Of a stretch of 64,000 nt of DNA, positions 25,583-33,783 are shown in pieces; the first letter of the stretch is position 1, and each line of letters begins with the position of its first letter. The notes under the pieces are model-generated. The model was given only the letters and a program-made list of their open reading frames with translations, was not told where the DNA came from and ran no database searches. The position numbers and the translations under genes are program-made. The stretch spans positions 310,001 through 374,000 of the forward strand of contig NZ_VOHD01000006.1 in NCBI RefSeq assembly GCF_007859395.1. Direction: 5' to 3'. This DNA is from Planomicrobium sp. CPCC 101110. GTDB lineage: Bacteria > Bacillota > Bacilli > Bacillales_A > Planococcaceae.

Positions 25583-26317
25583 CTACAAAACGTTATCGGC
25601 AATCAGCTGGACGATTACCAGAGCGGTGACAACCCTTAATATCGGTTTGACATAGTCGGGGTTCAGCTTTTCTGCAATCCGGACTCCAAGCTGTGCTCCA
25701 GTGATTGATCCCGCCATCAGCGCCAATGTCATTGGCCAGATAACCGCACCTGATAAAATATAACTGACAGCCGCTCCAAAGCAGCTTGAAAAAGTCGCAA
25801 ACCTCACTAAACCGACAGATTTAACGTAAGCCACTTTCAAGTAGCTGAACAGATATAACATCAATGTTCCTTGCCCTGGCCCGAACAAGCCATCGTAAAT
25901 TCCGATGCCAAACAAACCAGTCCCGCTAATCGGTGTCAGTTTTAACGGTTCCGCTCCGGCGGGTTTGCCTTTGCTGATGAACGATGTGACGAAAGCGAAA
26001 GCCAAGAGGATGACGGCAATGATATAGAGCTTTTCCGGTGACAGCTGCGACGCGATCAATCCGCCAGTAATCCCTCCTCCTAGGCTGAATGGAACGATCC
26101 AGGAACTTTCTTTCAGCGTCAGCTGTTTTCGCCTATACAGTGTGAAAAAACTGGAGAAGGAACTGACGGCATTGGACACTTTGTTCGCGCCGATAGCTGA
26201 ATGGATCGGCATGCCAAGAAACAGCATGGCAGGCAGGCTAATGAGTCCTCCCCCTCCCGCTAAAGTGCCGATTGTAGTAGCAACCACTCCGATAAAAAAC
26301 AGTAAAAGATAATCCAT
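25583..26317 (-). CDS. TauE/SafE (TSUP) family membrane exporter
   Basis: A 244-residue TSUP protein with about eight membrane segments in two halves. The glycine-rich signature GVVATTIGTLAGGGGLISLPAML (residues 10-32) is partly echoed in the second half by GIGIYDGLFGPGQGTLMLYLF. Family members move sulfite, sulfoacetate or other organosulfur anions; no substrate gene is adjacent. AGGTGG lies before ATG 26317; a GTG at 26326 overlaps that site and is less likely. Confidence 0.83.
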   Translation of the reverse strand: MDYLLLFFIGVVATTIGTLAGGGGLISLPAMLFLGMPIHSAIGANKVSNAVSSFSSFFTLYRRKQLTLKESSWIVPFSLGGGITGGLIASQLSPEKLYIIAVILLAFAFVTSFISKGKPAGAEPLKLTPISGTGLFGIGIYDGLFGPGQGTLMLYLFSYLKVAYVKSVGLVRFATFSSCFGAAVSYILSGAVIWPMTLALMAGSITGAQLGVRIAEKLNPDYVKPILRVVTALVIVQLIADNVL

Positions 26318-26504
26318 TCTTTCCACCTGTCTTTCTGCATCGTGCCTTGCACGATTCCGCTTTGTATCAAACCTGTGAAAACCTTCTTTCAGTTTATTGT
26401 ACTTCTTCCATTATTATAAGAAAATTAGAATGAATTTATGAGTTTTGATAATTTATACTTATGACCTTTTGTTTACTGAAAGGTTAGAGGTGTATAATCT
26501 GATT

Positions 26505-26645
26505 TTCATGCAAAAAAGATTTTATTATAACAATCTATGGCAATTCGGAAGCACTTGAATGTAAATCCCAGAATATAATGGACCTAAAGCTGGTTTCCCA
26601 ACAAAAGAACAGGAGGTGCAAACTATGCATCTCCTGTTCTTTTTA
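26505..26645 (+). ncRNA. Candidate small RNA
   Basis: A roughly 140-nt interval between a TATAAT box (26493-26498, with a weak TGTTTA -35 17 bases before it) and a perfect-looking terminator hairpin. The only internal ATG frame (16 codons) has no suitably spaced ribosome site. This is inference from the promoter/terminator pair alone. Confidence 0.35.
26603..26644. terminator. Orphan intrinsic terminator
   Basis: Stem AAAAGAACAGGAG.TGCA / TGCA.CTCCTGTTCTTTT with one G/T mismatch and a 5-nt loop. No protein gene ends here on either strand. Confidence 0.75.
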
Positions 26646-26849
26646 TTTGGCTATTATTTCTTATCATATGTATTAGCTGTCCTTATAAAATTATAAACCA
26701 ATTCAGAGCATGGATAAATTTTAGATGATGCAGCCCTTTACTCCCACTTTTTGTTACTCCATCATTCTTTGCCCCTTGTTTCTATTTTTTCATTTCAAAC
26801 AAGGGGATAATCCCAATTCTTTCAGACTGATTTATTTTGAATAACAAGG

Positions 26850-27347
26850 TTAAAGGAGTCCTTTCTTCTGAAGTGCTTCTAAATACATTTCATATTCTTC
26901 GTTTCCTAGAACATAGCCATTAGAATCAATTCCTCTCAGAAAGATCAGTTCATCAAGCAATTTTTCTGAACCGCCTTGCAAAGTGAAATTGTCAACAAAC
27001 TTTCCATCGCTTGACTCTAGGATGATATGAATTCCTTCTGCTTGATGCAAGGCGGTTCTTTTATCCTTTTCAGACAAGAAAGATTGTTTTGATATCAGTT
27101 GTTTTATCTCCTGTTCTTCCAACTTCTCCGTATCTGTCAGCAAAGTGTTTCTTACTTCTTCATCTGTAATCGAAAAACAAAAAACGATATTATTGAAATT
27201 TACAGCAACATCATCCTTCAACTCTTCGAATGTTTCTTTACTGACTAGCTTCGCTTTATAAATGTTTATTAGATATTCCTTTACTTCACTTAAAGTAAAT
27301 CTTTCAGTGAGGGTTGAGTGGATGAACGTTTCATGCAGCTTCTGCAT
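26850..27347 (-). CDS. Hypothetical protein
   Basis: A 165-residue soluble, acidic protein beginning MQKLHETFIHSTLTERF after a GAAGGAG site. It looks mainly helical and charged (FEELKDDVAVNF, EKLEEQEIKQLISKQSFLSEKDKR), with a short beta-rich part (GIHIILESSDGKFVDNFTLQGG). There are no membrane segments and no motif I recognise. It lies between unrelated genes, so context gives no lead. Confidence 0.6.
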   Translation of the reverse strand: MQKLHETFIHSTLTERFTLSEVKEYLINIYKAKLVSKETFEELKDDVAVNFNNIVFCFSITDEEVRNTLLTDTEKLEEQEIKQLISKQSFLSEKDKRTALHQAEGIHIILESSDGKFVDNFTLQGGSEKLLDELIFLRGIDSNGYVLGNEEYEMYLEALQKKGLL

Positions 27348-27556
27348 ATACAGAGCTCCTTCCCGAAATTGCTTGATGCAAGTTTATGAATTTGATGTGA
27401 ATGGCGACTTCCATTAAAATACACTTTCTATTCCTTTCAGGATAGCTGAACGTTTTCTTTCTGTATATCCTTTTATTCGTTTGAATTTGCATGGTCACCA
27501 AGTCGACTTCTTCTAAAAGCTCTTATGAAGTTAATGATCCTCAGCAACAAAAACAA

Positions 27557-27590
27557 AAAGAAGTTCCTTCAATTCGAAAGGAACTTCTTT
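27557..27590. terminator. Terminator of the glycosyltransferase operon
   Basis: Perfect 13-bp stem AAAGAAGTTCCTT / AAGGAACTTCTTT with an 8-nt loop. Confidence 0.8.
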
Positions 27591-27606
27591 CTATGCCAGA
27601 CCATTT

Positions 27607-28755
27607 TCATCGAAGAGAATTTCCTTTAACTGCTTGATGCGTCTCTTTCCAGCTTGAATTCAAAATATATCTCAGCGCCTCTTCCGGCGGCATTTCTATT
27701 TCGCTTAAGTAACGCATAGCCTGCTTTTCAAGCTTTGTTTTCGTGATTTCATTTTCCAGAATCTGCAGTATTTTCCCTCCGGCAAGCTCTTCTTCACTTA
27801 ATTGGTGGATGATCCCCTTTTTTTTCAGGTATTCCAGATTTTCTCTTTCCTGTCCCGGCAATGCATGAACCGTAAAGATCGGAAGGCCTTTCGCCAATGC
27901 TTCGCTTACAGTAATTCCGCCAGGTTTCGTAATAACTGCATCAACCTCGTCATATATCTCGTTCATCTTCTCACGTGATGAAATGTAGGAATAGACTTTG
28001 ACATTGCTGTAATTTTTGCTTTTCAGCATTTTGAACAGTTTTTCATTTTTTCCGCAGAGAACAGTAAGCTCCATTTCATTATGAATCTTCGAGATGAAAC
28101 CTTCCATGTTGCCCAGCCCGATATTCCCGCCTGCCAGGAGCAGGCGTTTTCTCGTTTCCTTTTGGGAAGGGGATTTACCTGAAATTGCTTTATGAATTGG
28201 AATGCCGGTTGTAATCACTTTGTTTTCCGGCACATTGCACCTTTTGGCCAAAAATTCTTTGGATTCCTCGTTTGGCACAAAATGATAGTCGATATCGCTC
28301 TTCCCCCATAAATTGCTGATGAAAAAGTCTGTATAAATGTTAATGACCGGCGTTTGCAGAAGGCCTTTCATTTTCAAACGGTTCAATACATTTGATGGAA
28401 AAGAGTGTGTGCAAACAATAATATCGGGATTTTCTGCCGCTATCATGTCCAACATCTTTCTTTCAAAATAATCGCCTATTGGCTTGAAAAATGTATTTTC
28501 GACTTTCGCCGATGATGAACTATCCATACTTTGGTTATAGAAATAATGATAAGAAGCAGGAAAGTATTTTATCCATTTGATATAACTCTTTGATATAAAT
28601 GTCTCCAGGCCAGGTCCGCAATAGGTGAGGAAATCTTGTTTTCGGCAGCTCACATCACTGAATTCCTCCAAGATAAAATCAGCAACGGTGTCCGCAACCT
28701 GATGATGGCCGGATGGCATCTGGAAAATGGGCAGGATAAGCACTTTTCGTACCAC
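27607..28755 (-). CDS. MGDG synthase/UgtP-like glycosyltransferase
   Basis: A 382-residue GT28-type glycosyltransferase of the MGDG synthase/UgtP family. The N-terminal lipid-acceptor region has PIFQMPSGHHQVADTVADF, and the C-terminal nucleotide-sugar domain has LLLAGGNIGLGNMEGF and the donor loop ITKPGGITVSEALAKGLP. UgtP-type enzymes glucosylate diacylglycerol for glycolipids and lipoteichoic acid anchors, but the acceptor here is not proved. The start is GTG 28755 after AGGAG. It follows a polysaccharide deacetylase gene by 18 nt, so the operon has an envelope theme. Confidence 0.82.
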   Translation of the reverse strand: MVRKVLILPIFQMPSGHHQVADTVADFILEEFSDVSCRKQDFLTYCGPGLETFISKSYIKWIKYFPASYHYFYNQSMDSSSSAKVENTFFKPIGDYFERKMLDMIAAENPDIIVCTHSFPSNVLNRLKMKGLLQTPVINIYTDFFISNLWGKSDIDYHFVPNEESKEFLAKRCNVPENKVITTGIPIHKAISGKSPSQKETRKRLLLAGGNIGLGNMEGFISKIHNEMELTVLCGKNEKLFKMLKSKNYSNVKVYSYISSREKMNEIYDEVDAVITKPGGITVSEALAKGLPIFTVHALPGQERENLEYLKKKGIIHQLSEEELAGGKILQILENEITKTKLEKQAMRYLSEIEMPPEEALRYILNSSWKETHQAVKGNSLR

Positions 28756-28773
28756 TGGACAATCTCCTCTTCC

Positions 28774-29481
28774 TTAAGTATTCTTCGGTTCGATCAAAGA
28801 CGTGACAGTCATAAACTGAACGCCTTTTGCTTTTCTTTCAATTATAAAACGTTCCAGTGCACTTAGCATAAAAGCAGGCGCTTCACGGTCGGCTCCGAAC
28901 GTCTCGCCGCAATCGTGGAGCAGGATGATATCACCTGCAGCGTCCACTTGTTTTAATTTGTCATACAGTTCCATTTCGCCTTTATGGACTTTCCAGTCTT
29001 GGGAAATATGGGACCACATGATGATTTTTAAATTTCGTCTGAAAAACAATGAGAAGATATTGAAATGTCCCCATGGCGGACGATAATAGAGCGGCTTCTT
29101 GCCGGTTATGTTATGGATGGCATTTATGCTTTCAGATAAGTTCCGCTGATAGGCAACCGGGCCCAGCAGCCAATTGCTGATGTGCTTATAGTGATGGACT
29201 CCTATTTCGTGCCCTTCCTCATTTATGCGTTTAAGGATTTCCGGGTATTTTTCCGCTTTAGCACCTACAACAAAAAACGTGGCTTTAATCTGGTGTTCCC
29301 CAAGCAGATCCAGTAACTGAGGTGTAAAAAGAGGATTTGGACCATCGTCAAACGTTAATGCGACCGCATTCGATATTCCGCCTTTTTTAGTAACTCCGAT
29401 TGAAAACACTTTAACGAGCAGTGTCGGTATGACCATATAAAGGCCGATGATAAATGATATGATAATCAAGGGTTTTTTCAA
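28774..29481 (-). CDS. Membrane-anchored polysaccharide deacetylase
   Basis: A 235-residue NodB-type carbohydrate esterase 4. An N-terminal signal anchor (residues about 4-24) places it outside the membrane. The motifs are ALTFDDGPNP with the catalytic and metal aspartates, HEIGVHHYKHISN with the metal histidines, RPPWGHFN, and the late DIILLHDCGE. It removes acetyl groups from a cell-wall or secreted glycan. It is the first gene of a two-gene operon with a UgtP-like glycosyltransferase. Confidence 0.87.
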   Translation of the reverse strand: MKKPLIIISFIIGLYMVIPTLLVKVFSIGVTKKGGISNAVALTFDDGPNPLFTPQLLDLLGEHQIKATFFVVGAKAEKYPEILKRINEEGHEIGVHHYKHISNWLLGPVAYQRNLSESINAIHNITGKKPLYYRPPWGHFNIFSLFFRRNLKIIMWSHISQDWKVHKGEMELYDKLKQVDAAGDIILLHDCGETFGADREAPAFMLSALERFIIERKAKGVQFMTVTSLIEPKNT

Positions 29482-29725
29482 TTCACGCCTGTCCTTTCAA
29501 GCCGCAGCTATTGGTTCGATACACCCCTAGGCTCCAGTCCTGCAGATCCTATTCTTAACAATCGACTGAAAGCCAGGTTTTGAGCGCACCGAGTAAAGTG
29601 TCTCATAAATGTCCATTCATGCCAATCCTTCTTAATTCCTTTAATTAACCGTACCCGGTTAAGTATTTTTATAACATCTATGCCAAATAACTGTTCATGA
29701 AGTTGAGATGAATATGTAAAAAAAG
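29482..29725. other. Intergenic region with a possible operator
   Basis: It contains the inverted repeat TTAACCG-TACC-CGGTTAA at 29645-29662, upstream of the deacetylase operon. No gene seen. Confidence 0.4.
29645..29662. promoter_or_regulatory. Inverted repeat, possible operator
   Basis: Perfect 7-bp arms TTAACCG and CGGTTAA with a 4-nt spacer, about 165 bases upstream of the deacetylase start. The regulator is unknown. Confidence 0.3.
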
Positions 29726-29761
29726 AAAGAGGAGAAACTTGATTGTAAGTTTCTCCTCTTT
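29726..29761. terminator. Terminator of the PAS-STAS gene
   Basis: Perfect 15-bp stem AAAGAGGAGAAACTT / AAGTTTCTCCTCTTT with a 6-nt loop. Confidence 0.85.
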
Positions 29762-29842
29762 TGATAAAGTATGATATTCCTATTCAGTTGACTGCCCATT
29801 CGATTGATGCATAAAAAATGGCTTTATGTAATTCATAGAGGA

Positions 29843-30637
29843 TTACTTGCTTATGCGTGATAAGTGATTCACAGCCTGTTGTACAGTAGCCATCGTGTGC
29901 AAAGCGGATAAATCCACTCCAATATCCACCACTTTCCGGGCAAGTTCCGGCCTTAATCCGGTCAAGATCGGCTTTATACCTAATAAGCTTATGGTTTTGC
30001 TGATCTGGAAAAGGTATTCGGCAACGAAATTATCTATGTTATAAGTCCCTGAAAAATCGATGATAAGGTATTCCACATTGAAATCCTGGATTTTCCCTGG
30101 GATGTCTTCTGCCAATTGCTTGGCTCTTCTGGCGTCAATGGAACCTACCAACGGAAGAATCGAAACGCCTTCGGAAACCGGGACGATAGGAGCTGAGATT
30201 GAATTGATTTCTTTCATAAGTTCTTGCTGTTTTCTTTCCGCTTCTTTCCGCGATGTTATGTCGCGCAAGACTGATTGAATGGCTCGCTGGTTTCGATAGG
30301 TGATCGGGCTGCAGTTCACCTCGACATCGATTGGAGTCCCATCAAGCCTTCTCATGGTTTGTTCAATCAGCTGAGCCGGTTGGTTAGTGGCCATAACCCT
30401 TTGGATCCGTTGAACGATCGCTTCTTTATACTCTTCTTTTATGATATCGAGTACACTGGCGCCGACAATTTCTTCTTTGGTCCCTCTTAACGCTTTCGAA
30501 CCCGAATCGTTGATATAAAGTACCTGATGATTTTGGTGAATGATGATTATTTCGCTAGACTGTTCAATAAGCAAGCTATATAGTTTTTCACGTTCAATGA
30601 TTGCTGTTAATGCTTCGTCCGGCATTTTAACTTCCAT
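29843..30637 (-). CDS. PAS-STAS protein, RsbR/YtvA-like stressosome-type sensor
   Basis: A 264-residue protein. Residues 16-135 form a PAS domain (IIIIHQNHQVLYINDSGSKALRG, then DITSRKEAERKQQ as the linker helix). Residues about 150-262 form a STAS domain (VPVSEGVSILPLVGSIDARRAKQL, YLIIDFSGTYNIDNF). This is the layout of stressosome proteins feeding RsbT and sigma-B. There is no NCRFLQ flavin-binding cysteine motif, so it is not a LOV light sensor. Thr and Ser in the FSGTYN loop could be RsbT targets. A GAGTGAGG site precedes ATG 30637. Confidence 0.8.
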   Translation of the reverse strand: MEVKMPDEALTAIIEREKLYSLLIEQSSEIIIIHQNHQVLYINDSGSKALRGTKEEIVGASVLDIIKEEYKEAIVQRIQRVMATNQPAQLIEQTMRRLDGTPIDVEVNCSPITYRNQRAIQSVLRDITSRKEAERKQQELMKEINSISAPIVPVSEGVSILPLVGSIDARRAKQLAEDIPGKIQDFNVEYLIIDFSGTYNIDNFVAEYLFQISKTISLLGIKPILTGLRPELARKVVDIGVDLSALHTMATVQQAVNHLSRISK

Positions 30638-30866
30638 TATTCCTCACTCCCCTACCAAAAGTCTAACCTAGATACAGAATACTTCAAGTGATTGGACCTA
30701 TATTAATGATGCAGAATCATGTGACTGACTTGGATTTATTGTTGATTCCATAGAATTTACAAAGAAAATCAGCTGCCCCATCTCCAATAACATTGCTGGT
30801 TGCTCCTGCGGAAACCTGCTTTTTTTCTTCCGCTCTTTCAAAAGCGGTTCAAAATTTACTGGTAAA
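30638..30866. other. Intergenic region with a decayed coding fragment
   Basis: On the minus strand, 30717-30842 is an open run of about 41 codons with no start, containing TSNVIGDGAADFLCKFYG. It faintly recalls the end of a dicarboxylate/amino acid:cation symporter (NxxGD motif). It is probably a gene remnant. Confidence 0.3.
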
Positions 30867-30913
30867 AAATAAAGAAAGCGGATTGTTAATAGAGCAATCC
30901 GCTTTCTTTATTT
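30867..30913. terminator. Terminator of the selenoprotein operon
   Basis: Perfect 19-bp stem (30867-30885 with 30895-30913) with a 9-nt loop, 44 bases beyond the end of the reductase frame. Confidence 0.88.
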
Positions 30914-30956
30914 GTCCAATAGGCCAAGGATAAATAGACAACTTATGAATCTGTTC

Positions 30957-31766
30957 CTACTTTATGCCAAGTGACCGTTTTATTTCGATCCCTTCTTTTC
31001 TTGCTTTGGCCCAAGTGAAAGGAGGAAATCTTACTTCCCCGCTTTCTTTTGCCTCCACGAGATGGGCGAGGGCTTCAAGGATGATATTGCGCTGCAGCTC
31101 CTTATGGTATGGCACACCAAAGTGATGTCCCATCATGAATGGCAGAAACACGGTTCTCGGCGGCTTGATATGTTCTGTTACATCAAGCGCGACAGACAAA
31201 GAAACAGTGGGGATTCCTTTTCGTTCTAAAGCGCGCTGCACGAGCGCGACAGACTGATGGCAGATCGGTCATGCAGGGCTGAGCAAAGCAATATCTGCAT
31301 GGTCTTTTACCACCGCATCAGCGATGTCTTCTGCCAACTGGTGTTCAAGTTTATCCGGATCCATATTATACCCGATAAAAGAAAAGAGGTTTTCCGTAAG
31401 GCTGCCGATTATTCCTTCTTCGGCCAGTTCCTGCAGTCTTTCAATGGGAAAAATCACATTAATGTCCTGATTGGCACCGATTGTCGGATACTTCAGCTGA
31501 TGAATCTCCAATTCGGGCGGCTTCAAATGGGAGGGGATTTTCCGATATGTGTAATCCCCAATTGGATGGACGGTATCAAAAGGCATCGTACCGACCGGCT
31601 GTACCCCTGACGTACTGACAAATGTCAATTTCGACTCTGATAAAGGCTTGGTCAGATGCGAAAGAGGCACATAGTCTTCCTTTGTAATCATGGAGCCAGG
31701 ATACCGTTCATTCACAGTAGACCATATTTCTGGACGCAGTTGTTTTTGTTTAAAGATTTCCGTCAT
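30957..31766 (-). CDS. GrdB/PrdB-like reductase selenoprotein, Sec at codon 166 (in-frame TGA)
   Basis: A 269-residue protein if the TGA at 31269-31271 is read through. The frame is otherwise open from ATG 31766 to 30957, and homology-like character continues across the TGA. Before it is HADIALLSPA; after it PICHQSVALVQRALERKG, giving a U-x-x-C redox motif (U166, C169). The C-terminal half has IPTVSLSV, TVFLPFMMGHHFGVPYH and a helical end. This is the pattern of glycine/sarcosine/betaine/D-proline reductase selenoprotein B relatives. A perfect hairpin 20-37 nt after the TGA fits a bacterial SECIS. It overlaps an upstream 96-residue gene by 17 nt. The alternative is a nonsense-mutated pseudogene. 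No selABCD genes are in the window. Confidence 0.75.
31232..31248 (-). promoter_or_regulatory. Candidate bacterial SECIS element
   Basis: In the mRNA, CGCGCT pairs perfectly with AGCGCG around the 5-nt loop CGUGC, whose second base is G. The apical loop starts 27 nt after the UGA, within the 16-37 nt range reported for bacterial SECIS elements. The same bases code for protein. Confidence 0.6.
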
Positions 31767-32040
31767 GGATCCATTCCCCCGATTCTTTTATGAGATGAAA
31801 GTGAAGATGAAAATACAGGTGGGCCAAGGTTTCAGGATCTTTGGTTTCAAGTGTGTTCAAAATGAATTCACGGTCCGTCGGCGGTGAATCCACCAATAAT
31901 TTGAGCGCTTCGATCCAGGACTTATCAATTTCCTTTCGGCCTGCTTCTTCATTGCCATCTCCAAAATGCAACCGCACGTACCGAATCAACTTTTCCGAAT
32001 CATTATTTTGTATAGCTTCTTTCAAATAAGGCAATGACAA
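31750..32040 (-). CDS. Hypothetical protein, selenoprotein operon partner
   Basis: A 96-residue, mainly helical acidic protein. It has LKEAIQNNDSEKLIRYVRLHF and EIDKSWIEALKLLVDSPPTDREF in the first half, then a histidine-rich stretch HLYFHLHFHL near residue 74. It starts at TTG 32040 with AAGGAGG eight bases before. Its last six codons overlap the start of the GrdB-like gene, so translation is coupled and the two products probably work together. No family recognised. The clustered histidines could bind metal, but that is speculation. Confidence 0.7.
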   Translation of the reverse strand: MSLPYLKEAIQNNDSEKLIRYVRLHFGDGNEEAGRKEIDKSWIEALKLLVDSPPTDREFILNTLETKDPETLAHLYFHLHFHLIKESGEWIHDGNL

Positions 32041-32235
32041 ATGATGGACCTCCTTTGGTATTTTGTTGCTATATTATCATTAATCAGAAAAAATAAAAAC
32101 CTTTACGGATTCGCAGAAGCTTATATTTACGCGAACTTTGGATTCTGTAACTTCACGATTCAATCTAATGGATACAGCGATGTCTCCGGAAAAACCACTT
32201 TCTCGCATCACTATTCAAGAATAATTAGAATGAAA

Positions 32236-32261
32236 TTTTCGAAAGCCGCTTTCTTCGAAAA
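32236..32261 (-). terminator. Possible terminator
   Basis: Imperfect hairpin TTTTCGAAAG / CTTTC.TCGAAAA with a bulge, beyond the stop of the 258-residue gene. The T-tract is modest. Confidence 0.35.
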
Positions 32262-32303
32262 AGTTATATCCCCCTTTTTTTCAAACAACAATCATCAACA
32301 AAT

Positions 32304-33080
32304 TCAATCGGAAACATGCTGCAGATACTTGCTGATTACTGGCTTAAAAGCCCGCACTTCTTGATGAGAGGCGCTAAGAAACAAATACTCATGGCGATGA
32401 AAAATTGCCCTTGTGTTATACGGGTACGATCCATGATATTCCGATACCTTTCCTGTTGTGCCGAATTCCCAAAGCCACAGTCTGTCCTCTTCTATAAACA
32501 CTCCGTATTCATAGGATAAGGCGAAGGAGATGACATTGCCTATACCAAAAGGAACTTTTAGCGATTTTTCCTTTTCAAGCTGTTCGTTTAGCAGAATCAG
32601 CTCATCTGTCCCCCAATGGAGGCATGCATAAGGCTTATAGCGAGCAAAAAGAGCTTCATATAAAAGGTTATGTTGGGCAGCAATGCCGTAATAGGACTCC
32701 ACCCCTTGAGTTAGCGAAACATAGCTTAATCTGTTTTTTTCAATGCCCTTCCCAAACACGCCTTCATCGCCATAAACACAGAGGACTCCTTGTCTATAGG
32801 GGAATAATTCAAAGATATCGTTGCCGATGTAATAATTGGAAACCCATTCGCCTTTTTGGGTATAAAAAGATAAAGTCGAATCATTCAGCAGGCAAAAGTG
32901 ATCTTTAGTGAAACGAATTTTAGAATGTCCAGCAGGACCAGTAAGAACCGGTTTGCCGTTCAACTGGATAATATTTTCACCCTTTCCTTTCAACAGAACG
33001 ATGACATTGCCTTTAATGCAATCCGCATCAATAATGGCGAACTGATCGGTTGTAAAAATTGTTTCTTCCTTTAAAAACAT
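32304..33080 (-). CDS. Hypothetical protein, probable beta-propeller-like
   Basis: A 258-residue soluble protein with many short aromatic-rich beta strands (FAIIDADCIKGNVIVLLKG, HFCLLNDSTLSFYTQKGEW, YGVFIEEDRLWLWEFG, YEYLFLSAS-like ends). This pattern suggests a repeat-type all-beta fold. I recognise no family or catalytic motif. GGGAGG precedes ATG 33080. It lies 32 nt after the DUF4275-like gene and is probably co-transcribed with it. Confidence 0.6.
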   Translation of the reverse strand: MFLKEETIFTTDQFAIIDADCIKGNVIVLLKGKGENIIQLNGKPVLTGPAGHSKIRFTKDHFCLLNDSTLSFYTQKGEWVSNYYIGNDIFELFPYRQGVLCVYGDEGVFGKGIEKNRLSYVSLTQGVESYYGIAAQHNLLYEALFARYKPYACLHWGTDELILLNEQLEKEKSLKVPFGIGNVISFALSYEYGVFIEEDRLWLWEFGTTGKVSEYHGSYPYNTRAIFHRHEYLFLSASHQEVRAFKPVISKYLQHVSD

Positions 33081-33112
33081 TCTGTTCCTCCCGTGTAGTG
33101 GCATCTTAAATG

Positions 33113-33538
33113 CTAAGGCTTATAGAAATACGGACCGCAATCTTCTTCATGAGTCAAAACATAGGTCCAAGTGAACCGGTCATCGACGATATAAAGATCA
33201 CTGCCTATATGAGTGATGTCTTTCGCTTTTAATCGGCTTGCCTTGGAAATGAAAATAGCCTCTTCACTGGATGTGCAAATAAGATAGCAACCCGCTTTTT
33301 TCTGCAGGTCGAATGCACCTTTTGCCTGGTGCTCTTTCAAACATTTGATTTTCCCCCAACTGAAGACATTCCACATGCACTGCTTGAACGCCAACTTCCG
33401 CTTTTGGGATTTGCTTATACCTATGGCAAAAGCTTCTTCCCACCGCTGCTCCATTTCGTTATTGCTGTTAGGCACTACTTCATAGCCGACGTTTATGGCC
33501 TGCAATCGATTTGTTTGAGTTTGTATGAATTCATCCAC
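33113..33538 (-). CDS. DUF4275-like protein
   Basis: A 141-residue soluble protein that resembles DUF4275. It has QRWEEAFAIGISKSQKRKL and the conserved-looking LAFKQCMWNVFSWGKIKCLKEHQAKGAF stretch (positions 49-76), where W-x-V-F-S and Cys-(7-9)-A-x-x-AF are the features I associate with that family. The function of DUF4275 is unknown. AGGGAAGCAGGG precedes the ATG. It is first of a probable two-gene unit with the 258-residue gene. Confidence 0.6.
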   Translation of the reverse strand: MDEFIQTQTNRLQAINVGYEVVPNSNNEMEQRWEEAFAIGISKSQKRKLAFKQCMWNVFSWGKIKCLKEHQAKGAFDLQKKAGCYLICTSSEEAIFISKASRLKAKDITHIGSDLYIVDDRFTWTYVLTHEEDCGPYFYKP

Positions 33539-33693
33539 CCTGCTTCCCTCCTTTTCTCAATGCCGCCTGGTTCGGAAATTTATTCAGAAAATGAATTTTA
33601 TAATTCTTCCTTCCAATATACCCGGAATACTGAAAAGATGGATAGATAATTTCGGAAATTAAATTTCTCATAAAAAATCCATTTTATCTGCAG

Positions 33694-33735
33694 AAAGACG
33701 AGTAGATGCTCTAAAACAGAGCATTTACCCGTCTT
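33694..33735. terminator. Intrinsic terminator
   Basis: Long hairpin AAAGACG.GTA.ATGCTCT / AGAGCAT.TAC.CGTCTTT with two mismatches and a 5-nt loop, then six T on the plus side. It lies downstream of the lipoprotein gene on the minus strand. Confidence 0.65.
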
Positions 33736-33783
33736 TTTTAATTGTATTTTGAGTTCAATTGGAGTGGAGTCCTATGATTGTTT

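Larger units (their letters stand above)
26318..26849. other. Long intergenic region with a promoter and orphan terminator
   Basis: No protein gene is credible here. It holds a sigma-A-like -10 TATAAT at 26493-26498 and a strong hairpin terminator at 26603-26644, which together delimit a possible small RNA. The rest is AT-rich and featureless. Confidence 0.5.

Noticed and set aside
29843..30637. PAS-STAS protein considered as a blue-light (LOV) sensor like YtvA
   Set aside because: The flavin-binding cysteine motif of LOV domains is absent from the PAS domain.
31269..31271. TGA read as an ordinary stop giving two separate genes (165 and 94 codons)
   Set aside because: The second part would start at GTG with no ribosome site and would begin after the key cysteine; both parts are one frame and one domain.
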